Origin: Phlebiopsis flavidoalba
Lineage: Eukaryota; Basidiomycota; Agaricomycetes; Polyporales; Phanerochaetaceae
Assembly (NCBI GenBank): GCA_035772785.1
Contig: JAOCPU010000052.1
Coordinates: 62,001 to 126,000, forward strand
Direction of reading: 5' to 3'
Length of the DNA stretch: 64,000 bases
Shown: piece by piece, positions 23,197 through 34,826 of the stretch
Layout of the letters: the number at the start of each line of letters is the position of its first letter
Numbering within the stretch: the stretch's first letter is position 1
The notes under the pieces: generated by a model
Databases searched by the model: none
Seen by the model: the letters and a program-made list of their open reading frames with translations, nothing else
What the model was told of the DNA's origin: nothing
Made by a program: the position numbers and the translations under genes

Positions 23197-24767
23197 TTTA
23201 CCACCGTTCCTCACAGCAAGTGGTTGTGCATTATCCCCCATCCCTGCCCCTCATCTCGCGGTCACTGCATCCGTCCCATTCTGCTTTGACACTTTAAACT
23301 TTTTGGGACTCGCATTTTCTTACATCACTTTCGTAGTCGTTCTCGCTCTACTTCACAGCCTCACGACCCTAGCCTTTTTAGCTCTTCTCGCTACAGACCC
23401 GGACAACAACAAACAACACGCACGCCCACGCGGTCGTCTATCGCCTCACATCTCGCCCCCACGGCCGCTGCACTCGTTCGCCCCCACCCACGGTCAGGCA
23501 GCCAGCACCCACCCCCGGCCGGCTTCACACGCAACGCACCCCATACATATTCACGCACACACGCACACACGCTGTCCCTCCCTACAGCCCCCGCCCGAAG
23601 ACGTCCCGCGCACGGCACGCACGCACGCGCCCATCGTCCCGTCCGCACCCCGCCCGGCGGCACCACAGCACCCGCACCCGCACCCACCGCTCGCCGCCCG
23701 CATGTGGCGCCGCCTGCCCACCCTGCCCTGCTCTGCCCGACTGCCGCCAGCCCATACCCAACTCGCCCGCCCCGCGCGCGGGTGCCCATACCCCCTTCTT
23801 CCGGCCGGCCTATTTATTCCCTCCTCTCTATCTCTCGCGCCCCGACCCCGGGGCCCACTCGCACCCCGTTACATCGTTTTAGCCCCTTTTTACGCCTCTT
23901 TTCTTTCGATTGAGCAATTTTTTTTTTTCCTTTTTTTCAGATTTTTTTTTTTTTTGCGTCTTACTCCCGCTTGTGTTGGTCGCAGCTACTGTCGCGTTTT
24001 TGCCTGTCTGCCCGGGCGCCCCTAATTTGTGTGTTTCGATATGGAAAAAGACAAAATCGTGCGTGCGGATAATCCGGAGGGTGAGTGGTGGTAGAAGATG
24101 CGGGATGCATTGTGGGTGCGTGGTGGACACTCCTTGCCATTTCCTTTTTTGTTTTATTTCTTTCTTGTTCCGTTTTTTCGTTTCGACTCTGAGCGCTGTC
24201 GTCGTCGTCGTTCCCGTGTCTTGCAAGAGGTGGTTGTTTCACGCAGGTACCTAGGTGGCTTACATATGTTCGCTTTTTAATTGCTCCTTTCCAGACATAT
24301 ATACCACAATTGTATTTTTGTTCAAGCAACTCTTTTTCTCGGTGCTCGATTTAGCCTATGTTGAAGCGTCGAGAATGAAGCCGCGGCGAGCGAAGCACAC
24401 CGCCTTGGTCTCCTAATAGAAGGACTCATGCAAGCATCGCTTGCACATCGCTTGCCCCAAGCCGGCACGGAGCACGCATAGAGCACGCGCCGAAAGCCGT
24501 ACACAGACGCATACACCCACTGTTCTTGCCTGTGGTAGATATACACTGTCGGGCACACTGCATTCCGTTTGTGAAATGTTTTTAAACGAGAGATCTAATG
24601 GACAACACGGATGTGCAAAGCAAGGGTGTGGGTGTGTGGGGTATAGCAATACTAGGTGCGCACCATGCGCGAAAGCAATCGGCGAGATATAATATAGTGG
24701 CAGCGGGCGCGGTGTCTGGGTCTGTCCTTGTGCGGAGGGTGCGGTGTAGTCGAGGCGGCACGACGCG
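23197..24767. other. Intergenic, low-complexity
   Basis: About 1.6 kb. 23390-23800 is C-rich with CA/CG-type short repeats (cacgcacacacgcacacacg near 23550). T-runs lie at 23919-23955. Open frames here are Pro/Arg/His-rich and look compositional. It is probably the 3' flank of the membrane-protein gene and, from about 24300, the 3' flank of the carrier gene. Confidence 0.4.
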
Positions 24768-26206
24768 CTATGGGTGCGCCGTCCGGCCGTTGAGGTATCG
24801 CATGAGCATCTCGTACCTGTCCACGGCCCATGTTAGCAATGTATATATGCGGTGTGGGGGGGAAATGGAAACGCACGTCAGCATCGTCACGGCGCTGTTC
24901 GGGACCGTGCGGACGAGGTTGACGGACAGGCCGCGGTAGAGCGCGTTCCAGCCCTCGTTGCGCACGATGATCTGGCCCATGCGCACGACGCCGGGCAACG
25001 CGCGCGCGCCGTGTAGCCGTGCCCCCCGCCGCGGCGTCCGCGCCGCCACCCGCCCTTGAGCCGGCGTGGGTACGTCTGCAGGCGCGTGCGCAGCACCTCG
25101 TGCGGGTTACGTCGCGATCGACGGAGAACACGGTCATCTTCGCCGCGGACGAGCAGCCGAGGATCTCGTGTCTGCGAGAGCCGATTCGGAGGCGCGCCGT
25201 TGCCTGGCGGGTGTCAGCACGCCTCCGGCGAAGCAAGCAGGGTGTACGCACTGGCCCAGCTCTTGAGGAACTCGTGCACAGGGGGAATTGGACGGCGACG
25301 TGCGTGATGCCGAGCAGGCTCGGGAGCAGGCCGCGGAAGAAGGCGCGCCAGCCTTCTGTCCGGTAAAAAAAAAAAAAAAAGATCGTGATCGCTGCGTCTA
25401 GGGTGTGCTTGTGCTCCGTAGTGCTGCTCGTCGCGAGACTGGGTCTTTTCATAAGAGGCGCAGTTAGAAGCGGCACAAGAAGAGCTTCGCGGGCGATATG
25501 AGGGCACATACCATGAACCTAGTTTTTGATTACCTCACAGAGGGTTGGTACATAGTGTACTGGTCGCACCGGCCGCCATCGCAGAGAGAACAAGTTGTTG
25601 CATAAAGTCCATGGGTGATCCTGGCCCTGTTCAGATGGCTGGTAGCCCTTTACCTGCGCTGCTGGGTAGACATGGCGGGCGACGGGGACCTCCTCTATTC
25701 GCTGCCTCCCAAAGTGATTCTTGATGCCGTCATAGACCGCAAAGTAGATGGCCCATGTATCGGGAGGTAGCCCAGTATGGTCGCGGACCTGAGCTCCGCG
25801 AATAGGGGTACATGTCCCCGCACGCCGTCGTACTTAGAGGATGTTCTTGACCGTGTCTAGGGAGCGGGGCACAGCGCGCAGAGGGGGAGACGCACATTGA
25901 GCACAAATCGCCTGCGCGGTCGCAGGGGAACCCCTCTCCACCGACTATTGCCCAGGTAGCCGTGGTGGCCGCTCTTGACCCTGCTGGGCTTGCAGCTTTG
26001 TCTTGATCACGTCGAGCGGGACATGTGGCGACGCTGGCGACCAGGCCACCTCTCCGCGTCCCAGCTGCAGGCCCTGGGCGCGCACGCAGGTCGGACGAGC
26101 GTAGCGAGTGGGGGCGCATACGATAAGTGTCTGCCCGGTGGGGCGCGGCGGGCGGGGATGGCGGCGCACGATACGCACCAATCATGCTGTTTGTGCTCGA
26201 CGACAT
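24768..26206 (-). CDS. Mitochondrial carrier, NAD+/pyrimidine-nucleotide type (SLC25, Ndt1/Rim2-like)
   Basis: Inner-membrane six-helix transporter. ATG 26206 gives MSSSTNSMI, then an intron. All three carrier repeats are visible: GLVASVATCPLDVIKTKLQAQ-type motif at about 25985-26040; STLCTNPL-VIKTRFM at 25510-25565; and HEVLRTRLQTYPRRL at about 25060-25100. NPLWVIKTRFM in repeat 2 is typical of the NAD+/folate/pyrimidine branch. Other blocks: TILGYLP (about 25762-25785), QDHPWTLCNNLF (about 25590-25625), TEGWRAFFRGLLPSLLGITH (25295-25355), EGWNALYRGLSVNLVRTVPN (24895-24960) and YEMLMRYLNGRTAHP with TAG at 24768. One intron acceptor is preceded by a T-tract (A16 at 25366-25381 on the plus strand). 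Several slips interrupt repeats 1 and 2. Exact substrate is inference. Confidence 0.85.
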
Positions 26207-29200
26207 GGCGCGAGCGGTGCACTTGCGGGGCGGCTCAGGGCGGGGGGATGTGGACCCCGTGCGTGCGTGGCGTGCGTGGAGGAGGTTGAGGCCTGCGGCA
26301 AGGTCGTCGATTCATTGGCTAAAAGTGCGCAAGACCCGCCTGGTGGGGCTCGGGGGGGGGCGCTCGAGCGAGTCCCACAGCCGCCCGCTGAGTCGGTGCG
26401 GCCGTTTGCCCGTACGCGGGCAGCACGCCTTGCGATCCCCTTGACTCGTTGCGCCCCCATTGACTTGCGCCTGCTCCTTTTGTGCAAATACTCGTCTGAC
26501 CGCCTCACTTGCACTCGTTTGATCGCCCTGTGATTGCAGCAACCCCGCGGTCATCAGCACGTCTCGCATTATTCATGATCCGCCGACTCTGCATGGCTTT
26601 CAGTAACACGACATTTGTCTTGTTCAGTCCACCGTCTGCGATGCACTCGATGACGATCTTCGTCTTGAGAATACTCGCCAGTGCGGGCGCGATCCTGTGT
26701 ACCCACTCGTTTATAAACCTGGGATTCTGCGTCTACAGCTGCATTCACATCTCTCACACTACACCAAATCCTAGATCCAGCAACCTGGTCACAGTCAGTT
26801 CCCTCAACGGCACCGTCCTCGCCCAGTCCGACAGTCCCCGTACGGCTAAACAGAGGGCAACCAGTACTTTGCACCCAGTAGTCGCTCAACAAAGAGGCCT
26901 TTTTCCCAGTCCTCCACGGACGTGGTGAGTCGCACTCCAGGCCCTCGGCGCGCGCCGCTCACCCGACTGACACCCCGTCAGCTAGCTTACACCTGTCCCT
27001 GACAAAGGCGGGAGGCCCCCGCCACCGCCACCACTAGCCCTCGTCAGATCATAGACTGTGTCCGCCAGTGCCTGCCGCCTGTGACTATGACGCCACGGTC
27101 AACGGCGGCACCCGTCCGCGATGGTTTGCATGGCTGAGTAAGTGCCCACGAGCGGCGACTGCCGCTTATACTAGGGGGCCTCGCACGTCGGTACTTGCAG
27201 GGCATACTCTACAGCCCAATTATGGAGGCGGGACCAATCCGCATTGACGGCCACTTTGAGTTCGACAAAGGTACTCGTAGTGTCACGTGCAGATATATGA
27301 ATATCTTGTCACCTGACGCAAGGCATGAACATCATAGAGGCAAAGGTCTACCTTTCACGAATAACTATTCGTTCTTTGGCAAACATTTTGAAGTATGTAG
27401 GAATTTTACTCCGCCGAGGCCTCCTCGTAAACTGACAATGGAATATGCTCTGTCGACACCCACTCGATGGTAACATGGAAAATCATATATATTAAACTAT
27501 TTTCAGCACGGCTACAATACATAGTGCGTGTTGGTTTCCCCTCGAGCTTCTTAGTCGCCCGAGGAGAGTACTTGTCTCTGAAGACACGAATAGAGGCCCG
27601 CACACACAGACAGCCATCGCGGCTGCCCCTCTTCAGGTGAAGAGAACAATGGAACACTCAAACTGCGTCTTGCGGTTGGGCCGAATGGCGTCTCGCCTGC
27701 TGTAGAGTCGCCGGTAGTCGACTCAAGGTCTACTACTATCTAGTTACTACTCAGACACGTACTGGTGCCCCGCGAGGTAGCTGTGGTGGGCACGGCTCGG
27801 CTATGACTGGCTGTCTGCGGCTTTGACTTTTGATGGCGCGAGCTTACCCGTTTTGGTAGGCCAAGTCAAGCCAGTCACAAGCCAGTCACCCAGTCAGTCA
27901 CGCAGTCGTGTGATCCCACTACCAAACTTGGTAGAGCATCCGTCAAACACGCCAATAGACTTTTTATTTTGTTCTGAATTTCTTAGTGAGTGACCAGGAT
28001 ACATTAAAGTTATTCAAGAGCATAATCTGGCCATACTCGAGTGTATCCGCCGGCACCCTCTTTTTTGTGGGGAGCTATATCCTCTCGAGATGCCCGGCGC
28101 TCCAGCGCTTATATGCGACTGGCAGGCCCCCCCCTCGTCTACCATGTCTTTTGGGAGGTGGTGATGCAACTTCACCTCCACAACAAGTACTGAGACATTT
28201 CTGGACCCAAAAAATGGCTCAGATATGCTATTGAGCGATGTAAGTCGTGACCACGCAGTACATATTATGACACCCCCTGCCTAATGTCAATTGAGCACAA
28301 CACGCAAACCAGCTTGTGCTTTTTGATGCGCTTGAAAACGGCTTGAAAACGGCTGGGAGCAATAAGACGAGGTCAAGCCATCAGACCATGGCTCGGTATA
28401 CACGGCTCGAGTCTTGATGGCTAGCCACCGAGCCAGCCAAGCGCGCGTGCCCAAACACTACCGCAGAGGCCACCAGACGCTGCCCATGATTTAGTCTACA
28501 GTCCAACATCTCCACCGACGAAATTAAGTGACGGGGAGCAGATTGTGTAAAGATGCCTAAGGCCCGGCTAGGCCCCGTACCAACCGGACGTCTATGCAGT
28601 GGCATGCCAAACACACATAGCACTCAGGCCTTACGACCATCAAGACACCGTTTAACCTGTCCGGCGGAAGGATCTTACAAACTAATTTAAAAAGCCCACA
28701 TGTGCCGGATAAGGCTTAGTCTTCGGATTGTCTGTGAGGCCCATATGGGACCTGCCCCTTCCGGGGGTTTGAAATTAACAACATTCTCCGTGACCAGTAA
28801 TAACGCGCTGATTTACATCAAACCAGCGAGTCAATATAACTCGCGACGCCGGAACAGGCCCGATGGCGAGCTTTTATTTGTAACCACATCTTGAAGGCTC
28901 GGTCTGTGACAATATGGCGTTCTAGAGGGCTGCTATAAGGTGCCATAATTTTCTACAAGATAGCTTTCTACATTAGAGTATTTCCGATTTTTGCGGACTG
29001 TTTTGTGCATATATTTTGGTGGTGGATGTCCCAGGTCTAGCAGCAAGGGTCGCGTGTAAGGCATCCACCTCAGATCATAAAACTATTTCCACGAGGGTTA
29101 TAATAATGATCTGTAGTATTGCAGAGCATTTTTTCAAGTCCTTTAAACAGTACTATTGAGCCCTAGATGCGTAGACGGAAATAGCGTAGAACGAACAAGA

Positions 29201-29831
29201 AAGCACGTTGGCGCTTGTAGGCGCCCAACACACCAATGCGCGCGATTTCAATTGGACGCAGGCCAGCGAGGGAGAGCCGCTGCCGGCAACTTGCCGATCC
29301 CGAAACAAGGGAACGGGCAGGTCCCATACGCACGACGCGTCTCATCGCAGACCCTATATGGTCCGGGAACGATTATACTTCGCCGCAATTGGGTCGCCTT
29401 GGAGACTAAACAGCCAGGGAGGAGTCGAGGCGAGAGGGCGGTAAGAGATTGAGGAGCGTCTGGGTAGGAGTTGCAAGAGAGCGTCTGCTTATATACGTCG
29501 CGGAAGAGTGAGGGGCTGACGCGTCGGGGCTTCGTTTATTCGGAATAAACAAAGCAAACGTGATTTTGCCCATATGTGATCTCTTTCCCAACGCGAACGC
29601 GTGGCACACTTACCCAGCCGCAGGCCTGGTCCGCACTCCGCACATAAAATAGGGCAAGAGGCTTACGAGCCCTGGGAGTCGAGAATAATATTCTCTGTCC
29701 GAAAAATGAATTGTAATCTGAATGTATTACATAAAACTCAAGATAGAATGATGAGCTATACATATATGAGGATAAACTAACGAATGGACATGCCATGTGT
29801 ACGGGGTATATTCCAAAATCCCCTCACGTCT
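26207..29831. other. Gene-poor stretch, one possible small ORF
   Basis: About 3.6 kb. A plus-strand frame at 26509-26928 (139 codons, with hydrophobic MTIFVLRILASAGAILCTHS and SNLVTVSSLNGTVLAQSDSP) and a further piece at 27195-27260 (LYSPIMEAGPIRIDGHFEFD) could be exons of one unrecognised gene. The rest (27500-29830) is AT-richer with short frames only. A short direct-repeat patch lies at 27861-27910 (listed separately). Confidence 0.35.
27861..27910. repeat. Short direct repeat patch, CCAGTCAC-type
   Basis: Five imperfect copies of (c)cagtcac occur within 50 bp (aagccagtcacaagccagtc then acccagtcagtcacgcagtc). No coding role is apparent. It could be a replication-slippage minisatellite or a protein-binding cluster. 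Confidence 0.6.
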
Positions 29832-32800
29832 TCACCAGCCCCCCCCAGCCGCCCTAACCAACGCCTCCCTCTCCCTTGAGCCCTCTCACAGCCTTCTCTA
29901 TCTCCGACTTAATAGCCCACACCCAGGCGTCTCGCTCTAGCTTGCTCCGTGTCCGGTACACTGCCAGCTCGCGCTTGCTGTCCAGCGGCGGCACCGTGTT
30001 CTCGGGTATCTTCGCTGCGGTGCGGTAGTACAACACCATGAAGAGCGTGTCTTCGTCCAGTTCGTCCGACTCCAGACCGTCTTGGTATCGTCGTGTAATG
30101 GTGGTGGTCGTCGGGGTGGTACTGACCTCTGGGAGGTGTTGCGCCGCGAGGTATCGGAAAAGACGTAGGCGTCGAGGAGGTGGATGACGCCACGCCGGCG
30201 ATGATGCAGTGAGGTGCCGGTTATTGTGAAACTCAACGAGGTGTCCCGCGACCCAGAACCAGCTGCATGTCCCCCCCCCCCCTAAGCAGATCGCACTCAG
30301 TTATCGTAGCACAACGTATCAAATCATGGCAGAGAAGCTTACTGGTAGAAACCCTTTCATGCCTTTCCTACCAAACAGCCGACCGCATTTACGATGAATT
30401 CAGAGACATCGAGACATAGCCCTTGCAGTAGACACTCAATTCATCATAGAAAGAAAGGACGATAGTTCAGCGGAAAAGAGCCGTCGGGATCAGTAACGAG
30501 GAGATCTGGTACTTCGTCTCGCTCTGTGTCGAAATGTTTGTGAGGTGTTATTCCCGTGATGTGTGTGTGTACCGTCGCCAACACTAGACAATGTCCATTT
30601 CTCATTCCTGCCGCCTCGACTTGAGACTGTTCTGCTTCTTGCCAGTAGGCCACGAGCCTGGGCACCGGCAAGACCGAGCGCGCTATCAACTTACCAGCGC
30701 ATACTGGTTTCACAGGAATACGCAACCCTCTCGCCGCACAGTAGCAGACCGTGCCGTCCTGCGCACAACGGACGGGTCGTAATGGGATAGTTAAGGTAGA
30801 GTATACTATCATGTCCACTTCACTGCGCCCTATACGCGGACAACTACGCTTCCGGCCCTGGACTTATAGCACCCGCGCTCAAACTCACCTGGAGCACCGA
30901 GAGCCCCCCTCACAAACCCCCGCACCCCCTGCGCCCTGTTCCTATCACAGACGCAAGCAGTCAGCAACACAATCGGCCACAGCCACCCTCAGGGCCCAAC
31001 CAGGATCCCGATTGTGGGTCCTCCCTCGTAATGCTGACACACTCTCCATCAAAATCCCGGGCGAGTCCTCCCACTGCGGTCGTCGCCTGCGCACGCCCGA
31101 GTCAGACCGCCCCTTCTCACGCAAATAGCGACACGGGATAACACCTTGGAACGTGGGGAACGCGCGCCGCACCTGCAACGAGGCGCCCCCCCACCCCCGC
31201 CCCCGCAGGTCCGGCACACGCCGCTTCGCTACTAGAGGAATTTGTTCGCCCCGGCACCCGCGCGCGCATGGCCTGGGCACAGCGCGTGATCGCAATCGGG
31301 GTCGGCTACGCGTTGCGTCCGTACGGTGGACCGGGCCCACAGGCTACCTGCGGTGGGTAGCGCCATGACACGATCGACTGGTTTCAGTGAAGAAGATTTG
31401 CAAGCCGTAGTGTGTGGCCCAGGTACTAAAGCTGCTTGAAGCTGTGAAGTTGGGACCGGATGCGCTCGAGGGTAAGCCTTCCACCCCTGGTGGACTCAGC
31501 TCAGGTCGTGTAGTTCCGGTCTTTGAGTGTGATTCGGGGTCGGGCGGTGTCTCGGTCAGAGCCGGAGTTCCAGATGATGAGCGGGCTCTGCCGGCCTGGG
31601 TGGTACACCGAGCACATCAGTTCCACTGACGTCGGCGCAAGTCGCGCGACGCACCTGTCGTATCGAGAGTCCGTAGAGTACCGCCCCAGTCTCGATATCT
31701 CCCTGTCAACGTCGTCGGGCTGCCACACCCAGTCCAGGCGCGCGTCCACGGCGCCACGCAAGCTGCACAAGGAAGAAGCCATTTTGGAGTGCTTTCCCAA
31801 TGCAGCACCGCTTCATAATCTTCGACTTGACCACAAGAACGTCTTTGCATAGATTGACGGTGTTCCAGTTGCCTTCCGTGAATATCTTGTAGGCTGGTGG
31901 AAGTCCAGGAGCTCGGTAGAGGGTATGTCTATCTTGACTCTGGTATCCAATCTCACACATCGAAGCTCAATAGACTGGAGGCAGCTCTCCGTCAAGATGG
32001 TGCCTATGGGCTACAGTTATCGTCATTTTACGCTACAAAAATTGGACGCAAGTACTCACCAAAGTCTTCCAAAACCAATCTGCGGCACGTGTGCGAGATT
32101 TAATATTAAATACGCAACCCCTATACTTGGTCCCTTTCGACCCGCCGCCTTGTAGCAGAAGTCTTCCCTTGAAGGTGCGACCCGAGTGCGATAGGCTTGA
32201 AGGGCAGGATAAACAGAAAGTGAAATCCGTTGAAAGAATACAGTGAGAGCGTGTTGACGAATGCAGGGGTATCATGAATGCGAGTTTCTTTATTGTCGGA
32301 GCATAGACTCCTTTCCTTTTGGTATAGACTATCCGAGAGCATGGTAAGTTCAATGGCACATGCATTCTCGTGGTGTAAGATACGTACGTAGTTTTGTAGT
32401 AGCTCCAAGCGATTTTTGCGCCAGATCACAACTATGTACTGCCGAGAGGTCGTAGAAATGGACATGTGGAAGTTATCCGTGCTTTGTGCTCATCGCAAGT
32501 ATTGGCGGGCAAGGATTCTGAGGCGGCACAAAGATATTTGCACCAGCATTCTGTCTGGAAAGAGGTTGTAACTGAGCCTGCAATGCTACGGGGACACACA
32601 GACCTTACCTCTCATAATTACATCGCCATCCTGAGGCTCCGGAATCATTACTCCTCCGTGGCGTGCATGAGCGGCGCCAGCACTCGTTGTCTTCCACCTC
32701 TGCGCCACTTCTTGCAAGAACTTCCCGGGGTGGGGTGCGGGTCTCCTCTAGTGGTGTCGCAACGTCGGAATAATGTACCATCTTCCTCTTTCCCTTTCGT

Positions 32801-34036
32801 TGGGATTCGGCACGTCGAGGTATTTCCCAAGGAGCACTCTTGGCGGTCCGCGCCCCCATTGGACGGGACGAGGATGGGCTGCCCCTATCATAACGCTCCG
32901 CACCATGCGCTTCCAAATCGTTGATCGCCGTCAGTCATGGTTGTCGGGGGCCCCAACAAGGGTTGTAGTGGAGTTCATACTGTCTGGTCTGATAATATTA
33001 CCACGAAAGGGAAGCGAAGAGGTGCGGGATCGGGGACCATACGCTTGGTAGAGACTCCATCGTGTGACGACAAAGGGTCCTCCTGCGAGCAAACAGTGGT
33101 GCAGTGAAATACGTATCTGCGTTCGTCGCTGCCGTCGATGGCGCAGACCGGCATTGAGGACACGCGAGCCAACTGCCGAGCCAACTCCCATGGTCGAGGG
33201 GAGAGTGCACCGACAGCGCCGCGTCAAGTACGTCGACACCAAGAAAGACACCGACGTCGAAGGAGGTGCCCATCCATTGCTGTCTCGTCTTCGCCTCTTC
33301 GCAGGCGGGCGAGTGCGCGTGCCTGCGCCCAAATCGCTCTGCTTCCACCGTCTGTACATCTCCTCACGCACATGCCGCTCCTCGGTCTCGTCCCAGTCCT
33401 CGGTGCGCCCTCCGTGGCTCCAGAAAGAACTGGGGCCCGCAAAAAAGGGGCAGTGGCATACTCGCGAATCGAGGCACGTACTTTGGACGCGTCCTCGTCG
33501 CGTTTCGACTCAGGGGGGGTTTTTCTGGAGAAGAGATGCCCACCACCCCTTGGCGGGTTTTGGAGTCATAGTATCCAGCTCAGACACTACCCTCTCTGGC
33601 ATGTTGGGGGGGTCAATAAACCGTCTTCGATGCGTTGTGAGGGTCATCGCGCGATTGACTATTTCGATGCCAGGGTCGATAGTAATGGGCGGAGGTATTG
33701 AGTGAGAGAGAGACCATGGCTATGTAATGGGCTGCGAGCAGAAGGCAGGGTCGGAGAAGGATGTCAGCGTGTAGGGTAAACAGACAGCTAGCAGGGGCAT
33801 GATGGCAGTGGGTAACCTTTGACATGTAACCTGTGGGACCGACGGTTACATCATGCTCGCTGGGCGCTGATGCGCTGAGGTCTGATGCGCCTATGTCCTT
33901 CTTGTGGGATCGGCCGCACCGGCATCGGCCCGGTGGACGGGAAACCGATATCCATTGGCTCGCGCCTCACTGGGCGCGGCGTCGCCTGTTCGGATTTCCG
34001 AGAGGTTAGCCATCTGACGCGATCGTCATTACTCAC
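29832..34036 (-). CDS. PH-domain protein, Spo71/Mug56-like (sporulation-related family)
   Basis: Large multi-exon protein. Readable from the N-terminal side: GFPSTGPMPVRPIP (about 33905-33950), SKTRQGVVGISSPEKPPLSR (33500-33562), YVPRFASMPLPLF (33440-33485), EEMYRRWKQSDLG (33325-33366), SFDVGVFLGVDVLD (about 33225-33270), GKRKMVHYSDVATPLEETRT (32735-32795). A PH-type region follows: IVVIWRKNRLELLQNY (32385-32435), NTLSLYSF, KSRTRAADWFWKTL (32055-32105). Then VKIDIPSTELL, YKIFTEGNWNTVNLCKDVLV (31845-31905), VDARLDWVWQPDDVDREISR (31695-31755), VAYWQEAEQSQVEAAGM (30605-30660) and a second PH C-terminus, DTLFMVLYYRTAAKIPENTV (29983-30043) with KLERDAWVWAIKSEIEKAVR (29890-29950). The stop is a TGA at 29832 after one slip. 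The family is known for roles in yeast spore-membrane formation; the role in a mushroom is inference. Start uncertain. Confidence 0.7.
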
Positions 34037-34826
34037 ACTTGACGACTGTGTATCGGGTGGTCAAGGTACACAGGATGGTACGTATGTACGTCTCTATCTG
34101 CTGTCCGAAACTACACCAGCATTATATCACCAAAGACCTTTCTGATATCTGCTCATGGCGGGCAACCTCCTGCCGCACGGTAGTACTGAGTCACATAGGA
34201 AGATCACATCCATAACGCGACTCTAAAACACTTCGCTTGTCACTCAACGGCTTTAACCACCAAGTTCCCGTGGCGTAAGTAATTTTTTCTATGAGCTGCT
34301 TAGCTCCTATCAGATATCTCTCTGCATCGTGGAGAATCGTTTGATGGCTGCATGATCGTGTTAGTACTGACGTTCATCATCTTCTCTCAATTTCTGACGG
34401 TCGAAAAGACCGCTGCTAGGAAGTGCTGGGACTATACTAGCGGCAGAATTGAGGCGGAGGCGGTCCGCAAAGAAAGAAAAAGATTGATCTCAGGATGTCC
34501 GTGTCATTTCATTCTGATACGGGGGGTTTTGTTGTGTGTGGTCTCGTGAGCTGAAGTTACGGGTGGTTAACACTGTGGTTTTTGTGGTTTTGTGGCCATA
34601 GATGTTGTATTACACTGGTATTACATCGACAAAAGATCAGGGCAATCTGTCCGTTAGGTATTACAACACTGTACATGCCTACGTTAGTTCGGGCGCGGGG
34701 AGGGGGGGGGAGTCCGGTAATGTCGATGATTGAAGAAGGGATGTTGTTGAAATAAATAAATGGGGACAGAAAGCTGCTATCTCAGTTCGGCTTGGCCGCG
34801 ATTATTGGCTGTGTGCCCGATTTTGC
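34037..34826. other. Intergenic between PH-domain gene and AOX
   Basis: About 790 bp, with both flanking genes on the minus strand. It should hold the promoter of the PH-domain gene and the 3' UTR of AOX. Near 34754 the plus strand has aataaataaa. A G-run lies at 34697-34710. No coding block is supported; a 65-codon plus frame at 34352-34549 with a hydrophobic start is probably chance. Confidence 0.4.

Noticed and set aside
23303..24025. 240-codon plus-strand frame
   Set aside because: C-rich low-complexity DNA with CA/CG repeats. The His/Pro/Arg composition reflects DNA composition, and the tail is a T-run.
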